Source of the DNA: Cristatella mucedo
Taxonomy: Eukaryota > Bryozoa > Phylactolaemata > Cristatellidae
Assembly: GCA_009760855.2 (NCBI GenBank)
Contig: WPIO01000014.1
Span: forward strand, 3,026,001 to 3,090,000
DNA length: 64,000 nucleotides
Direction of reading: 5' to 3'
How positions within the stretch are numbered: the first letter of the stretch is position 1; each line of letters begins with the position of its first letter. A program made the position numbers and the translations under genes. Below are positions 12,313 to 24,100 of the stretch, piece after piece. The notes under the pieces were generated by a model. It saw only the letters and a list, made by a program, of their open reading frames with translations, did no database searches and was not told the DNA's origin.

Positions 12313-13129
12313 CACCTAACACCCTTTCTGGGGGGTATTTAGTTAGGCATTAAAGGTAGTCGATTCAAAGAATGCGATGCCAGTCGGTAGATAGTCTAGG
12401 CTTGAAGGCCGAAGGAACTAGGAGCTAGATTCCTGTCAATATTGGAGGCATCCCCTTCGAGCATATTTATGAATCATTAACTTGGACCGATGAAACCATC
12501 ACTGCAAATTGGTAAATGCAATTAAGGGTAGCATTAACTATTTTTTGTATATAGCTATAACTATATAACTATGACTGGATGTTGACCTTCTGATGACCTT
12601 TAAGAGTCAAGGTCATTGTTATCCGCCCACACAAGGCCAAAATCTTGCAAAATCAAGAAATTTCATACTATGCAGCACAGTAAAAATATGCTGACTCCGT
12701 AAGATACATGACAATTGGCCTTACACTTAGATCAAGCGAGGAAAGAATTCCAAAATTTATTAGACACGTAAAAATGTGAGTAGATTAGCAATATGAAGTT
12801 CGATGACACATGTGGATTTGTAAAGTTATATTTACTCAAACCACACCAAAGATTATCAAGTCTATAATATAGCACTAGCACACCCCAACTTATATTCCAA
12901 ATTTCACAAAGATTAGAAAGTATTGGACAAGCTACGGACCTTGCAGGATACCAATGACGACTAGAGGGTGAAACACTTCGAGAATACATGGGGAATGTCA
13001 AATAATTGCAATGCTTGTGGCAAAGCACAAGATACTCTGTATAGGCCATAAGATATTCAAGCGTATACCAAGGAGCCTGTGCTCTAAAATACATATTAAC
13101 TGGATCCCAGTTAGCTGACATGTGACATT

Positions 13130-13420
13130 TAATAATAATTATAATAATGCACTTGATAAAGCTCCCTCAGAGAACTTAGTCTCTTTCTAGGGGCTTTACA
13201 TTTGCTGCAAAGGGACATGCAATTGAATGGTAAGTAAAATCATGCTTGAAAAACAAACAAAATGAATAGTATGGTTAGGGGTGACATGCACAGGGTCAGC
13301 GTGCAACTGTGGTTAGTGGCAGCATGCACAGTGTCCGCACGCATAAGCACATCAAGGACCAACCACAGGGACCCACTAAATGCTGTCCTAAATAGGTGTG
13401 GGACATTTGCAAGACACATG
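13130..13420 (-). mobile_element. LINE B 3' fragment
   Basis: The plus strand shows AATAATTATAATAATGCACT, CCCTCAGAGAACTTAGTCTC, GTTAGTGGCAGCATGCACAG and GGGACCCACTAAATGCTGTC, the LINE B 3' untranslated order. Confidence 0.82.
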
Positions 13421-13879
13421 AGAAGCATGGTGATAAAACACTATGCTAGACAAATTGCCAGCCTTCCAACCAAGCTAGTCAACGTAACACTGTTCAGTAA
13501 GCCCTAGGAGACGGCTCGAATGATGTCGAAGCACAAAAACATCACACATTTAAAGGTTATCGGAAAACTATTGTTTGTTATGACATCTGCAAGACACAAG
13601 GGGTGGCAGTTGACAAAAGCAGAATCTGTGGGTGGGGATTGATGAAGGCAAGCTAGACAAGTATGCCAGCGTTATGCCTCGCACAAATCATTTTCTATAT
13701 AGATACACTTTTAGGACTCTCTCGACCTTACAAGACCCGTTAGATTCACAGCCCACCGTTCGGATTTCGACCGCAGTTTACAGTGACTAGTGCACCTATA
13801 CAAACGCAGCTATAAACAGTAAAAATAACTCCCAAGCTCTTTCAACGCACGACCTGCCCATTTGTATAGATACATAAAT

Positions 13880-14003
13880 AATTCATTCATTTGTATAGCG
13901 CCCCAAGAGAACTAAATCTCTATTCAGGCGCTTCACGTATGCCTCAGGGCTCGAGCCCACGACCTCAGCCAGACCTTAGTCGGGGCGAGCACCTTAACCA
14001 CTA
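13880..14003 (-). mobile_element. SINE-2, left member of an inverted pair
   Basis: Plus strand: TTCATTTGTATAGCGCCCCA, GAGCCCACGACCTCAGCCAG, CGAGCACCTTAACCACTAG. It meets the next copy head to head. Confidence 0.87.
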
Positions 14004-14140
14004 GATGGTTTGGCCCAGTGGTTAAGGTACTCGCCCCGATCAAAGTCTGGCCGAGGTCGTGAGCGCTCGAGCCCGTGGCATATGTGAAGCGCTTGAATAG
14101 AGATTCGAGTTCTCTTAGGGTGCTATTCAAATGAATTATA
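14004..14140 (+). mobile_element. SINE-2, right member of an inverted pair
   Basis: Read 5' to 3': ATGGTTTGGCCCAGTGGTTA (box A), AAGGTACTCGCCCCGATCAA, GAGGTCGTGAGCGCTCGAGC (box B), then TTCTCTTAGGGTGCTATTCA and an ATGAATTATATA end. Confidence 0.87.
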
Positions 14141-16994
14141 TATAAGTAATCACTCTCTTCTTGCTCATCATAGAGCTGTGAATTCTTCATCCCATTGCCC
14201 AGCAGCTTCTCGGCGTTTCAGTTGACCTGGGTCAAACCAGAAAACTCACCCACTTTCTGGCTCGATCGCTGCCGGTTTACCTTATGTCGACCATATATAT
14301 GTCGGAGCTCGGCTGCTGAGAATGTGGCTGATGGCGTACAGTGTCTGCTCGCAGGATTGTTCAAAAAAGTCAATGCTGGTGTTTCAGATATTCATTGCGG
14401 TTGCCATGACTACAGACTCGTATGCAAGTGCAGTCTCTTCTCAGCTGGTGCGAATGGACTGCGTTGCTCGCGCGCTGCGAATCCACAGAATAGATCTAGC
14501 ATAGCCTCTTCGATGTATACGCTATTGCTCCGATGGCTCATTGCAGGACATTGCATAAGAAGTTTTAGCTGAGACGCGAAAGAGTGATGCTGGATAGTAT
14601 TACAATGAATCATGGACAAACCTAATAGTATTAACATAAATCATGAACCCAAGGTTTTAGCAGATGTACTCGTGGCAATATATTTGCCACCAATTATCAG
14701 TAGTGATTGCTACACACCATTTCACAAAGCGCTGAAGAAGTAGTGCAAAATTTTCTGAATGTCTCCATTATCGATGCCAGTAGCAAACATCTCAGTAACC
14801 CCACCAGTACGACGAGTTAAATATGCATGTATCTGCTTTCGAGGGCTGCTTGCATTCTGAAAAAGCCCGGTCTTTGAATTTTACTTTAATTAAGTGTTCT
14901 AGCGCTATTCGCGATCGAAAATGTAAAGTAAGGTATCAACCCACCTGGAAAAGATATGCAATGGGGTTTCATCAATAATTAGCTAGAGTATACTACACGG
15001 GTAAAAGAAGGAAAATGCCTTTTTATGTAGCTATTGAGGCCCAAAAGAGATTGCGAACTGCTCTGAAAAGTTCATGGACCGTAAGTGCATAGCCGCCACC
15101 ATGGCCATCTCTTGTTGTTCCAATGGCGACCGCTCGTTGCAAGGGACTAGCTCTGTACAAATATGCTGTAAGACCTTGCGGAGGTTTACTTGCAAGGGCT
15201 AGCGAAGATTTTGGTACCGGTGGCGAAACCTTGAGCGGCGTAGCACTAGGACCTCTCTTCGAAATATACTCAGAAAAGTTTAGCCCCAGTGAAAACTGGT
15301 TATTTGTAACTCTTGTCTTTACTTCAATCATTAAATGTATGTACCAGTTTAATTGTTAAAGAAATTGAAATACAGTTCCGTGCTGAACACGAGCCACCGA
15401 ATAACCCTTTTTAGCGAAATATTTATCGCCCTTATTCGGAGAGCCTGAGGCAGTGCAGAGCACCGCTCGGTAGGCCGGTAACAGTCCTAACATAACTAGT
15501 TGCACACGCCAACTTCAGTTTGTTTGGCTACTTGCGTCTAGTTGCTGTCTGTTTTTCTTAGCTGCTACCACGGGACATTATTCCATTATACGTGCCATTC
15601 AGAAAATTTGTCCATGCGGCACGGTGCTGTACGGTGGGTAGAAAATTTCGTTTTTGCTTGCAGTGAACTATTTATGGTAGAAATCTAACAGCAGATCTTC
15701 ACGCAAACTCGCAAATTAAAAAAAGTAAAGCAAACGCTCGCGTAACCATTTGATGAAAGATGAGCTCTTGCACTGGTGATAATCACTAGGCGAAGTGAAA
15801 GTGTAAGATCAAGTAGCGGCCAGAAAAGAGGCAAGAATTCCTGCAGCGGTCACAATAGTGGCTGGATTTGGAAACTGGAATAATAATGAAACCATAAAAG
15901 AATCTTAAAAGCTTCTGCTAACTTCGTAATTTCTGCAGACAGGAACCCTTTGAAGACTCTGGGGTGATTTTCCAACGATCCAACTTATTGTAAAATGCCA
16001 TTTCCAATAGTCAGTTCTTTACTACTAGATGAGCCACTCAACAAATTTGAGTATGCGGGGCTGGGTACGCTTGTTAGACAAAATTGCATCTTACTTTGAA
16101 TTTTGAACAATTGGTTGCATTTCGAACATTTGGCAAGTGATGAGCGTACGGGGAATGAATGAATGCTTAGCTGACGAGAACAATTCACTCGCATTGGCCT
16201 GCAGACCTCCTTATAACTCCCATATATTCAGTTTCTGCGCTGCAGATTTTCCGTTGAACTCTTATAACACGATATTGCAATGCTCGCGTCGTTAGACAGT
16301 AGAGTGGGTAGCTCGACTCTTCTTTATCGGGCTCCAACTCTTGGGGCGGAGCTACCCAGCCAGTAACTTTGTTACCGTAAACGGCACTGACCGATATCAA
16401 GCAGCGCTATGATTGGTCTTAGATTTAAAAAAGGTACTTTCTTCCTAAGCGGCAAATATTTTCTAACCATGAGAACTATATTCAAAATCTAATTGAGTCA
16501 AATCTACCTCTGCCTACAGACCACTCGGCACCACAATTCAACAAGGTTCACACTCTCTTCAAATGACGTTAGACCGGAGAGAAGGTCGACGCGGACGTGC
16601 TTATTCCGACATGGGACAGCACGCTGCACGTGCCTGTCCAGCATGAGTGACAAATAAAAAAAAACTGACCTGATCCACGCTCTCATCTGACTCTTGCACA
16701 GAAGCATGTGGACGACTATTGCTGGCTAAATGTTCAATAGTCTGCAAAGTTAACCCGTTTTATGATAACGAATAACAACAAGGAAAGTAATTTCACCAAA
16801 CTGCCGTGGTTCGCTAAGTGCGTCAGTTAAACTTGAAAAACTGAGCTCGACAAATGAAATGATCTAATAGCAAAGCAGGTGCTACGCAGCGCAATGGACA
16901 ATTCCTTGGCTTGTAAATGAGCTAGGCCATTAAGCGTCCACTTTCTCAAAGGACATGACGAAGGAGTGGCAAAGCAATTCTTTAGCAATATAAT
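14141..16994. other. Gene-free stretch before the DDX52 upstream LINE pair
   Basis: Short frames on both strands, e.g. 15023-15331 minus and 14195-14572 plus, show no domain, no splice partners and no recognised repeat. Nothing supportable seen. Confidence 0.4.
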
Positions 16995-17990
16995 ATTACT
17001 GGATAGGTTGGTTTTTAACGAAACTCATTATTACACTTTTTAAAACCTTATCTTGTTGTTTAATCATATGTTCCAAAGCCCGGAGCTCATTCCCAACTGA
17101 CGTCACGACATCCCATGACTTGACCGCATCTAAAAAGAAGCTTAAAACGCACCTATTGATCGCAGTATTTAGTGTTTCCTTATGACTTCTCCTTTGTATG
17201 CTTATGCATGCTGACACTTTGCATGCTGCCACTAATAAGCTACATAAAATTGCTAAAATTCGTGCTTGTGTAGGCAGAGATACCACATTTAAATTGATCC
17301 ATGCATTTGCGGATCCCGTCTTGACTTCTGTAAGTCACTGCTGGATGGTCTAGCGGCCTGTGCACTCAGACGCCTTTCGCTGGTGCAAAACTTTGAGGCC
17401 AGGCTTGTCTGTAGTGAGCGTTGCAGTTGCCCCATCACACCACTTCTCGCCGACCTGCCCTGGCTCCGGTCAAGCAGCGAATCAACCTCGAGGTTTTGTC
17501 GCTCACTTTTAGGTCCCTTCATTCATTTGCTCCAGCCTACCAATCATATCTACAACCCCACCAGGATTAGCATCGAACCATTTTCGGAATTTAATCTTTT
17601 ACATATACCTCATCGGAACCTCAAATTCTTTGGAAGACGTGCCTTTAGTTCGTATGCTCCAAAGCCTGTAACTCACTTCGACTTGCATCGCGACATCCCC
17701 CGACTTGACCACGTGTAAAAAGAAACTCAAAACGCATCTGTTTATGAAAGCATTTATTGGTTCCCTTTTATTTTTCCTTTATATGCTCATTCGTTCTGAC
17801 ACTGTGTATGCTGCGACTAACCACATTTGCATGCTAACCTTGTGTGCACGTCATCTTTAAACTCGTTATGCTTGTTAACGCTGTATACGCTCTCGCTAGC
17901 AATGTGATCGTGCTTTCTTTACAGCCCCTGTAAAGAAGGCCCAGAAAAATTGTTTTATGAGGGCGTTATGACATTTTCTGTTATTATTAT
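16995..17990 (+). mobile_element. Two LINE B fragments in tandem, just upstream of DDX52
   Basis: The first (to about 17265) carries the 3' part (CTGACGTCACGACATCCCATG, then ATGCTGACACTTTGCATGCT). The second (from 17270) restarts further 5' with coding remnants such as ARLVCSERCSCPITPLLADL, then the 3' part and an (ATT)n-like end near 17980. The second ends about 120 bp before the DDX52 start codon and may contribute to its promoter or leader. Confidence 0.8.
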
Positions 17991-18110
17991 CATTATTATC
18001 ATTATTTTTACGGACTGTATTAAGTAAACGAAGTGCCTACCGTACTTCACCCATCATGCCACGGATATCCGGCGGTATTGTCCGTGACCTTCGAGTGTCG
18101 CGTTTACGGC

Positions 18111-21100
18111 ATGGATCCCTCAGCCTTCAATCGACTGTGCGCTGGCGTAAAGTTCGACTTCCACCGTTTCAGAGCGGACGCAGAGAAGCTCCAGGTAGAG
18201 CCTCATTGTGCAAATGAGGTCTTCTAACGTGATGCGGCTCATCAGGTGCACGTGGCGCACTGGGCGCATCGCCCGCGGCTCGCTCCGGTGCTCGGCCATC
18301 CTCGGTCGCCCCCAGCTGTTACTTTCGCTCCGTTCCTGCGGCCGTCCTGTACCCTCACTAGCTTTAGTAATTACTGTGGTTTTGATTATAACTCTTCTTG
18401 GTTTTCCTATGTATTTTTTTCGATTCTTTAATCGTCCTAATGTGATTAGCCCTAAGCACTCGGTGCTGAACTGTTCCTAGTCCACGATAATTATGTACTA
18501 CATACCTGTTGTGCGGATGGCAGATCATATAAAGAAGTTCATATACGGGCTAAAAGAATAAATGGTCGAACATTTTATCCAATAGACTTGTGTAATTTTT
18601 ACTGCATGTAAGATACTCGGAGCTCATATTTATCCTCTGAAATGTAAAAGCAGTACTGAAGCCTCACTTTTCGCTTTATAACTTTCACCGCTGCGTTCCA
18701 GCAACTGGTTGCCTTTGGCTACTGATTTTCAAGATTTATTTGCTTCTCATTTTTCACTGTTACAGATTCTTCGTGCGAATGTATCACAGAAAGACGAGAA
18801 ACTTGTAGAGAGCTGCAACCCAGCGCCCGGCAAAGTGCGGCAGAGCCCTGACGCTGTTGCTGGAAAGCACAGTAAGCGTTGCTTCAATGCATTGATCGTG
18901 AGCTGCATATGGTCCCAGACTGCGAGCCGCCGAATATCAACAAGCTCGACCTCTTTTCTTTCAGACCCCCCAAGTCACGGTAGCCGCTCCGAGAGCATCA
19001 TGGAAGGACCGGCTGAGCATGCCTCGGGCGCCCAGCTTAAGTTGCTGGGTAGCATGACGGTTGCAGCAGCTGCTTCTCGCAAGCTAGAACAGCGTAAGGC
19101 AAAGAAAAAGAAGCAAAAGTCCAAGTCACAGCAGCTGCTGGCTGATATGATGCAGGAAGAGGTAAGTTCGGTATCTATCTCGGTTCCCTAATGTGCACTT
19201 ACGGTCTTGATGTATTGGTTAACGTTCGAGTTGTATCTATTAAGTCTGACTTCTCATTGTATTTTTTGTTTGGTTTGAGTATCACCGTCTGCTCATTTTG
19301 GTTTTGCTCAGTCAAGCACTCTCTGCTTCGTCCTTGCTTGTTTCTCTGCTACACCAGCTGTTGATCTGAATGGAGGAGGTCTGCTAGGCAAGGAAAGTGA
19401 AGTTGTGTATCGGTTGTTTTTCTTCGAACGTGCTACCCGGTATAGTGCTGCAATTTGGCAGTTGTATATACTGGATGATTTTGTTTCCATAAAAATAGAT
19501 ATATAGATATATTTCATTTGTATAGCACCCTATGAGAACTAAATCTCTGTTGTGGTGCTTCATATATGCCTTGGGGGCTCCAGCCCACGACCTCGGTCAT
19601 CAAATACATTCGCCTTGGCCAAGACAAGCATCTTTACTACCTCCATCTTGGTGTCATGGAATCTTAACTGTTTTTGGTTTGTATAGCCCTATCGTAATGC
19701 TCTCTATATAGCTAGCTTTTAGGAAGCGCACACCGGGTATGTCGTTGGAAAATTCAGCTTGTAGAACCCTTCGACGATGACAGCATGCGTCGGTACAATG
19801 CAGCTTGAATGTTTGTACCCTAAATTGCCATCTAACATGTTTCTTCTGTTAATGTGGAACTGTAATTTTTCAGTTAAGATGCAAGCAATGGGAAGTCATG
19901 AACAACATAGACCTTATTCGTCTTTTGCACTTTTCAGCTGAGGAATACAGCCTGCTTGTATTATAGATATCTGGCATATGCCACGTCTCTTTTGGTTGTC
20001 ACACAACCAATAAAGCTTTGATCCTATATAAATATACTGCATACACACACGATCGAGTGTCAAAGTAGCGGCAAGGCTGCTTATAACTGCAGCCTGACCC
20101 AAAAAGTTCTAATAGTGGTTTAGAAATACGGCTACCTGCTGTAGTAATATCCAGTGTTTAAAAATAGCTTACCTAACACGGAAGCAAAGTTTCAGCATAA
20201 GTATGTTAATTTGTAGTCCTAAAATTAGGTTGTACTATCGTAGTAAGCAATAACCTGTGTGAGTCTCTCAAGCATAAAGTGAACTAAGCATTCCCAAATA
20301 TCTGGCTTTATCACCCTCCAAACTTTATGTAAACTTGGTAAAAGCAAATCTTCAGATGTGATACGACCCAGCTGAGCTCCGAGCCTTCCATCTACTTAAA
20401 AAAAATATTGAATTGGCTTAGCTGCATGCTTAGGGTCATTTTTGCTCTCTAGGAAAAGAAAATTATCTTCACGAAGGCTCATTGCATTACGGACTGCATG
20501 GTGCTGGAGTGGTTCTAAATAAACGCCTTTCGTCGTGATGTCATGTATCTTCTATAGAAGCATCACCATGCCATAACTTGTTTGTCGCCAAATTTCACGT
20601 CTACTGATGGCAGTTATCATTGAAACCATCATCAGAGCCACTGCAAAGGTAATACTAATACTAATAATAATAATACATTTGATGAAGCACCCTCAGAGAA
20701 CTCATCTCTTTCTAGGTGCTTTAAATTTGCTGCAAAGGAAGCACGATCGACTTCATACATTATCAGTTACCAAAATTGGTAAACTACTCTCATCGCTATA
20801 TTCGATTCGCTTCAGTCTTTGTGGGTCTCCTGTACTCTCATCCTAGCCCACTTTAAACTAGCTACGTCATGCTTGATAGACAGAAGTGGCTTTTTCGCTT
20901 TCCAAGCAGACATATCTTGTTGGTCTAGTCGACGCCTAATCGTATCTCGGCCAACTAACTTCCCAGTAACAGCCTAAACACTTTGAGCGTGAACCCCCAA
21001 AGGCATGAAATGCCTCAAGTTTCACATTTTGAGACCTGGCGGTCGTACTGAAATGTGGATAACCGGGTCTCTTTGCATTATAGATGATACCAGTCATAGC

Positions 21101-24100
21101 CATCTTCTCAGGTTGTGCCTCAACAAGGTCTCACCAATTTGCAATTGTATTGCAATTGCAGCATTGTCTAAGTCGCTTGTGTCAAAGCCTACATCTGGCA
21201 CTCTGTAGAGGCTGTAAACTGGATAGCGCTTGGCTTGCCGATTAACTATATCTTGGGGCTGAGAAATGAGCATAGCCGGTGGGTGTACTGGGGTTTTCAT
21301 ACTACTGCACATATCTGCATACTATCAAAAACAGAATGCAGTTGTTTTCAAGGTGCTTTAAGATGGAAACAATTCTCCATTTGTGAATTAAAATAATTTT
21401 AAGGGCCGAAATCCTTCTCTCATTAGTTTTTGGGTGTGTAAAATTGTTCGTGAAAGCCTCCATCACGAAAGGCACTATGTTGAGCTAATTGGGTGCATTC
21501 GTTCTTTGTGCATCAGTCTATTGTTTCTTGGTCGAATGCCTATTATTCATCACAGACAAAAGGCCATCGATACTTGTGCATTCGAGTGTGTGTGTGTGCG
21601 CGCATTCGCTCGCATTCTCATAATCGTTTAGGGTATCTCTCGTGTAGATCCTTCATATTTGGCAGTTTAACGACCCTCTTTGTTATAATTGCCAGTCTTA
21701 TCCTATTGGTGGCGTATTTGCACCCATCAGTCACCCGCATTAATGAGCAAAATGTGTGCTTGTGATGCCCTTCAGTGGGGCTTGACATTTGCTGATGGCT
21801 TTTCAAGGTGAATCACCTCCGAAATCAGCTGAAGATACACGTTTATGGGACCGATGTAGCTGATCCCATAAAAGGTTTCTCTGACCTTGTCACTGAGTAT
21901 GGCATGAGCAGTGTCCTTCTTCACAACATAGTCAGCTCTGGCTATGTGCATCCTACTCCCATTCAGGCGCAAGCTATACCCGTTATGCTGCAGGTAAGAT
22001 ATCCGCATCCTGCCTTCCCATTGTAAACCCCAAAAATGTGTACTGTTATACCGATGTGTAACTTGCAGTCATTCAACTTCGCTCGTGTGGCGTTTATTGT
22101 TCAAGTTATATGCCCACTAATACAATCCCTTTTTGTAAACAACCCCATATGAAGTATATCTTTTCTAGCACCGGCAAATATTGGCCTGTGCGCCAACGGG
22201 TTCAGGCAAGACAGCAGCGTTTGTAATTCCCATTCTTCATACATTGAGTGGCACATCTGGCGAGGGTGGCATACGGTCAGTAGCACTGGCACCAACTCGT
22301 GAACTTGCTCAGCAGGTACAGTGGCTTTTGAAGTTATATGTGTCTAGGCCTAATTTCTCAAAGCTGCTGGCTAATTCGCACACGTACGAAGCTCTGCGCT
22401 GGCATGTTTCTTGTTCTTGTAGACTTACCATGAGTTCTGTCGACTTGGTGAAGGTCTGAACTTGCGTATATATCTTATTGACAAGGTCCTCAAGGCTTTA
22501 AAAAACAGAAAGAACTATCAAGATATAGGCAAGTTGCTGTTGTGTAACCGTTGCTGCCCGAAGCTGTCATTGCACTGAGAGGGTGAATGGTGGTAGCTGT
22601 TGATAATAATTGCATTGTTAGACAATAGGCAAGATCGTGTTTAACAGCAGCCTGAAAGGTTTCTGTGGCTTTGCTATAGCCTTCTGGTTGCTGTAGATAT
22701 TTTGGTAACCACACCGAAGAAGCTTGTGCATTTGCTTGAGGAAAAACCACCTGCCATAGCGCTGGACAGGTATGCCATTAGAAGAGCTAGCGAAGCAGCT
22801 GTGTGTTGCCTATGTATGTTCCTGTGCCCTGCTGTAGGTTGCTTGCCACTGTTTTGCTTGTATGGGCATATTGCACCAAATTCATGATTATTTACTGCAG
22901 CTATGCGATCGCATTGACAATTTTAAGTGGCTGCCCTCTAGTATAGAAGCTGTTTGCTCTGCAGGGTCGAATGGCTGATCGTGGATGAATCCGACAAGCT
23001 GTTTGAGAAAGGAAAAGAAGGTTTTCGTGATCAGGTGTGTCCGTGTTGAACGTATTGGTTGAAAATGGATAAAGCCTTTGCGTCTGCCTGGGATTCTCTT
23101 GAAATGTGGCTGATGACTACTAGGGTCTATTTGCTACTCGTTTACTCCCTGCCGCTGCCTTTGTCTTTTATATCAGTGGCTGGAGCTGGCTGGTTGTGGC
23201 TTGTAGTATCGAATCACTTGTAGATTTTCAAAGTTTCACCAAAAATTAGCACGGGAACAGATTAGACCATTCTGTTGTCACGATTGTTTTACTAATTGGT
23301 GTATTGCTTGCAATTGAACTATGTAACCTGCAGTCACGAACGGACGCTTGTCAATCCTTTTAAAACATGTCATATTTATATGAGATCACGTAGTTCCACT
23401 CGTAGCTCTTCCCCTGCATGCATTCGTATCATTCCAATTATAGTAACTAGAGTGAAAAATCAGCTATACATTGTCGCTAGATGTCACTCGACCTCTGATG
23501 GAGCAACCGTTGTGCTGGAAATAAAATGGTCACCAGAAATGGTCCAAGCGCTATGCTGCCGACACAAGTGAGCACGTGAAGTGGCAAAGAGCATGTTTAC
23601 CGGCCCACGTATATGCACAGAACGGTCATATTGCATTTACTTTAGCAATTGCAAAGTCTAGAGGTAAAAGAAAACTGTTGAACTGCATAAGTTAAGTAAT
23701 GTCACTAGAAGCACCCCCGTTGGAAATGCACTAGCTTGCATTTAGGCTCGGCCAAGTCGGCCATTCCTTTTATATTTAAAGGTGCAATGAAATACCCAAA
23801 GCAAAGATTCAATGCCCCTATGGTCTTGTGTATAGGCTGTTAGTTATATCGGGCTTTACATTTGATTTGATAAGCCGGATTGGGTGCATCTCTGATATGT
23901 GTAATGTCAGTATTGTTTTGTGTCACTGAAAATAGCAGGGTTTCGTCTGACTTGAAATGTATCTGATGAGTGGGATTGAACGAAGTGAAGTAACATCGGA
24001 TGCTTTCCAGGCTTGCTTCCACATGCCAGGCACTTTGCATTATTCTAACCAAGGACAGAAGTTGTCACAGGCAAATATGCAAGGTCGTTTGGCCACGAGT

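Noticed and set aside
15023-15331. 102-codon minus-strand frame
   Set aside because: No family resemblance or splice context; the opposite strand is equally open.
23960-24000. CTGATGAG followed by GAAC, like a hammerhead ribozyme core
   Set aside because: No stem II can form between the boxes and the GAAA box is absent.
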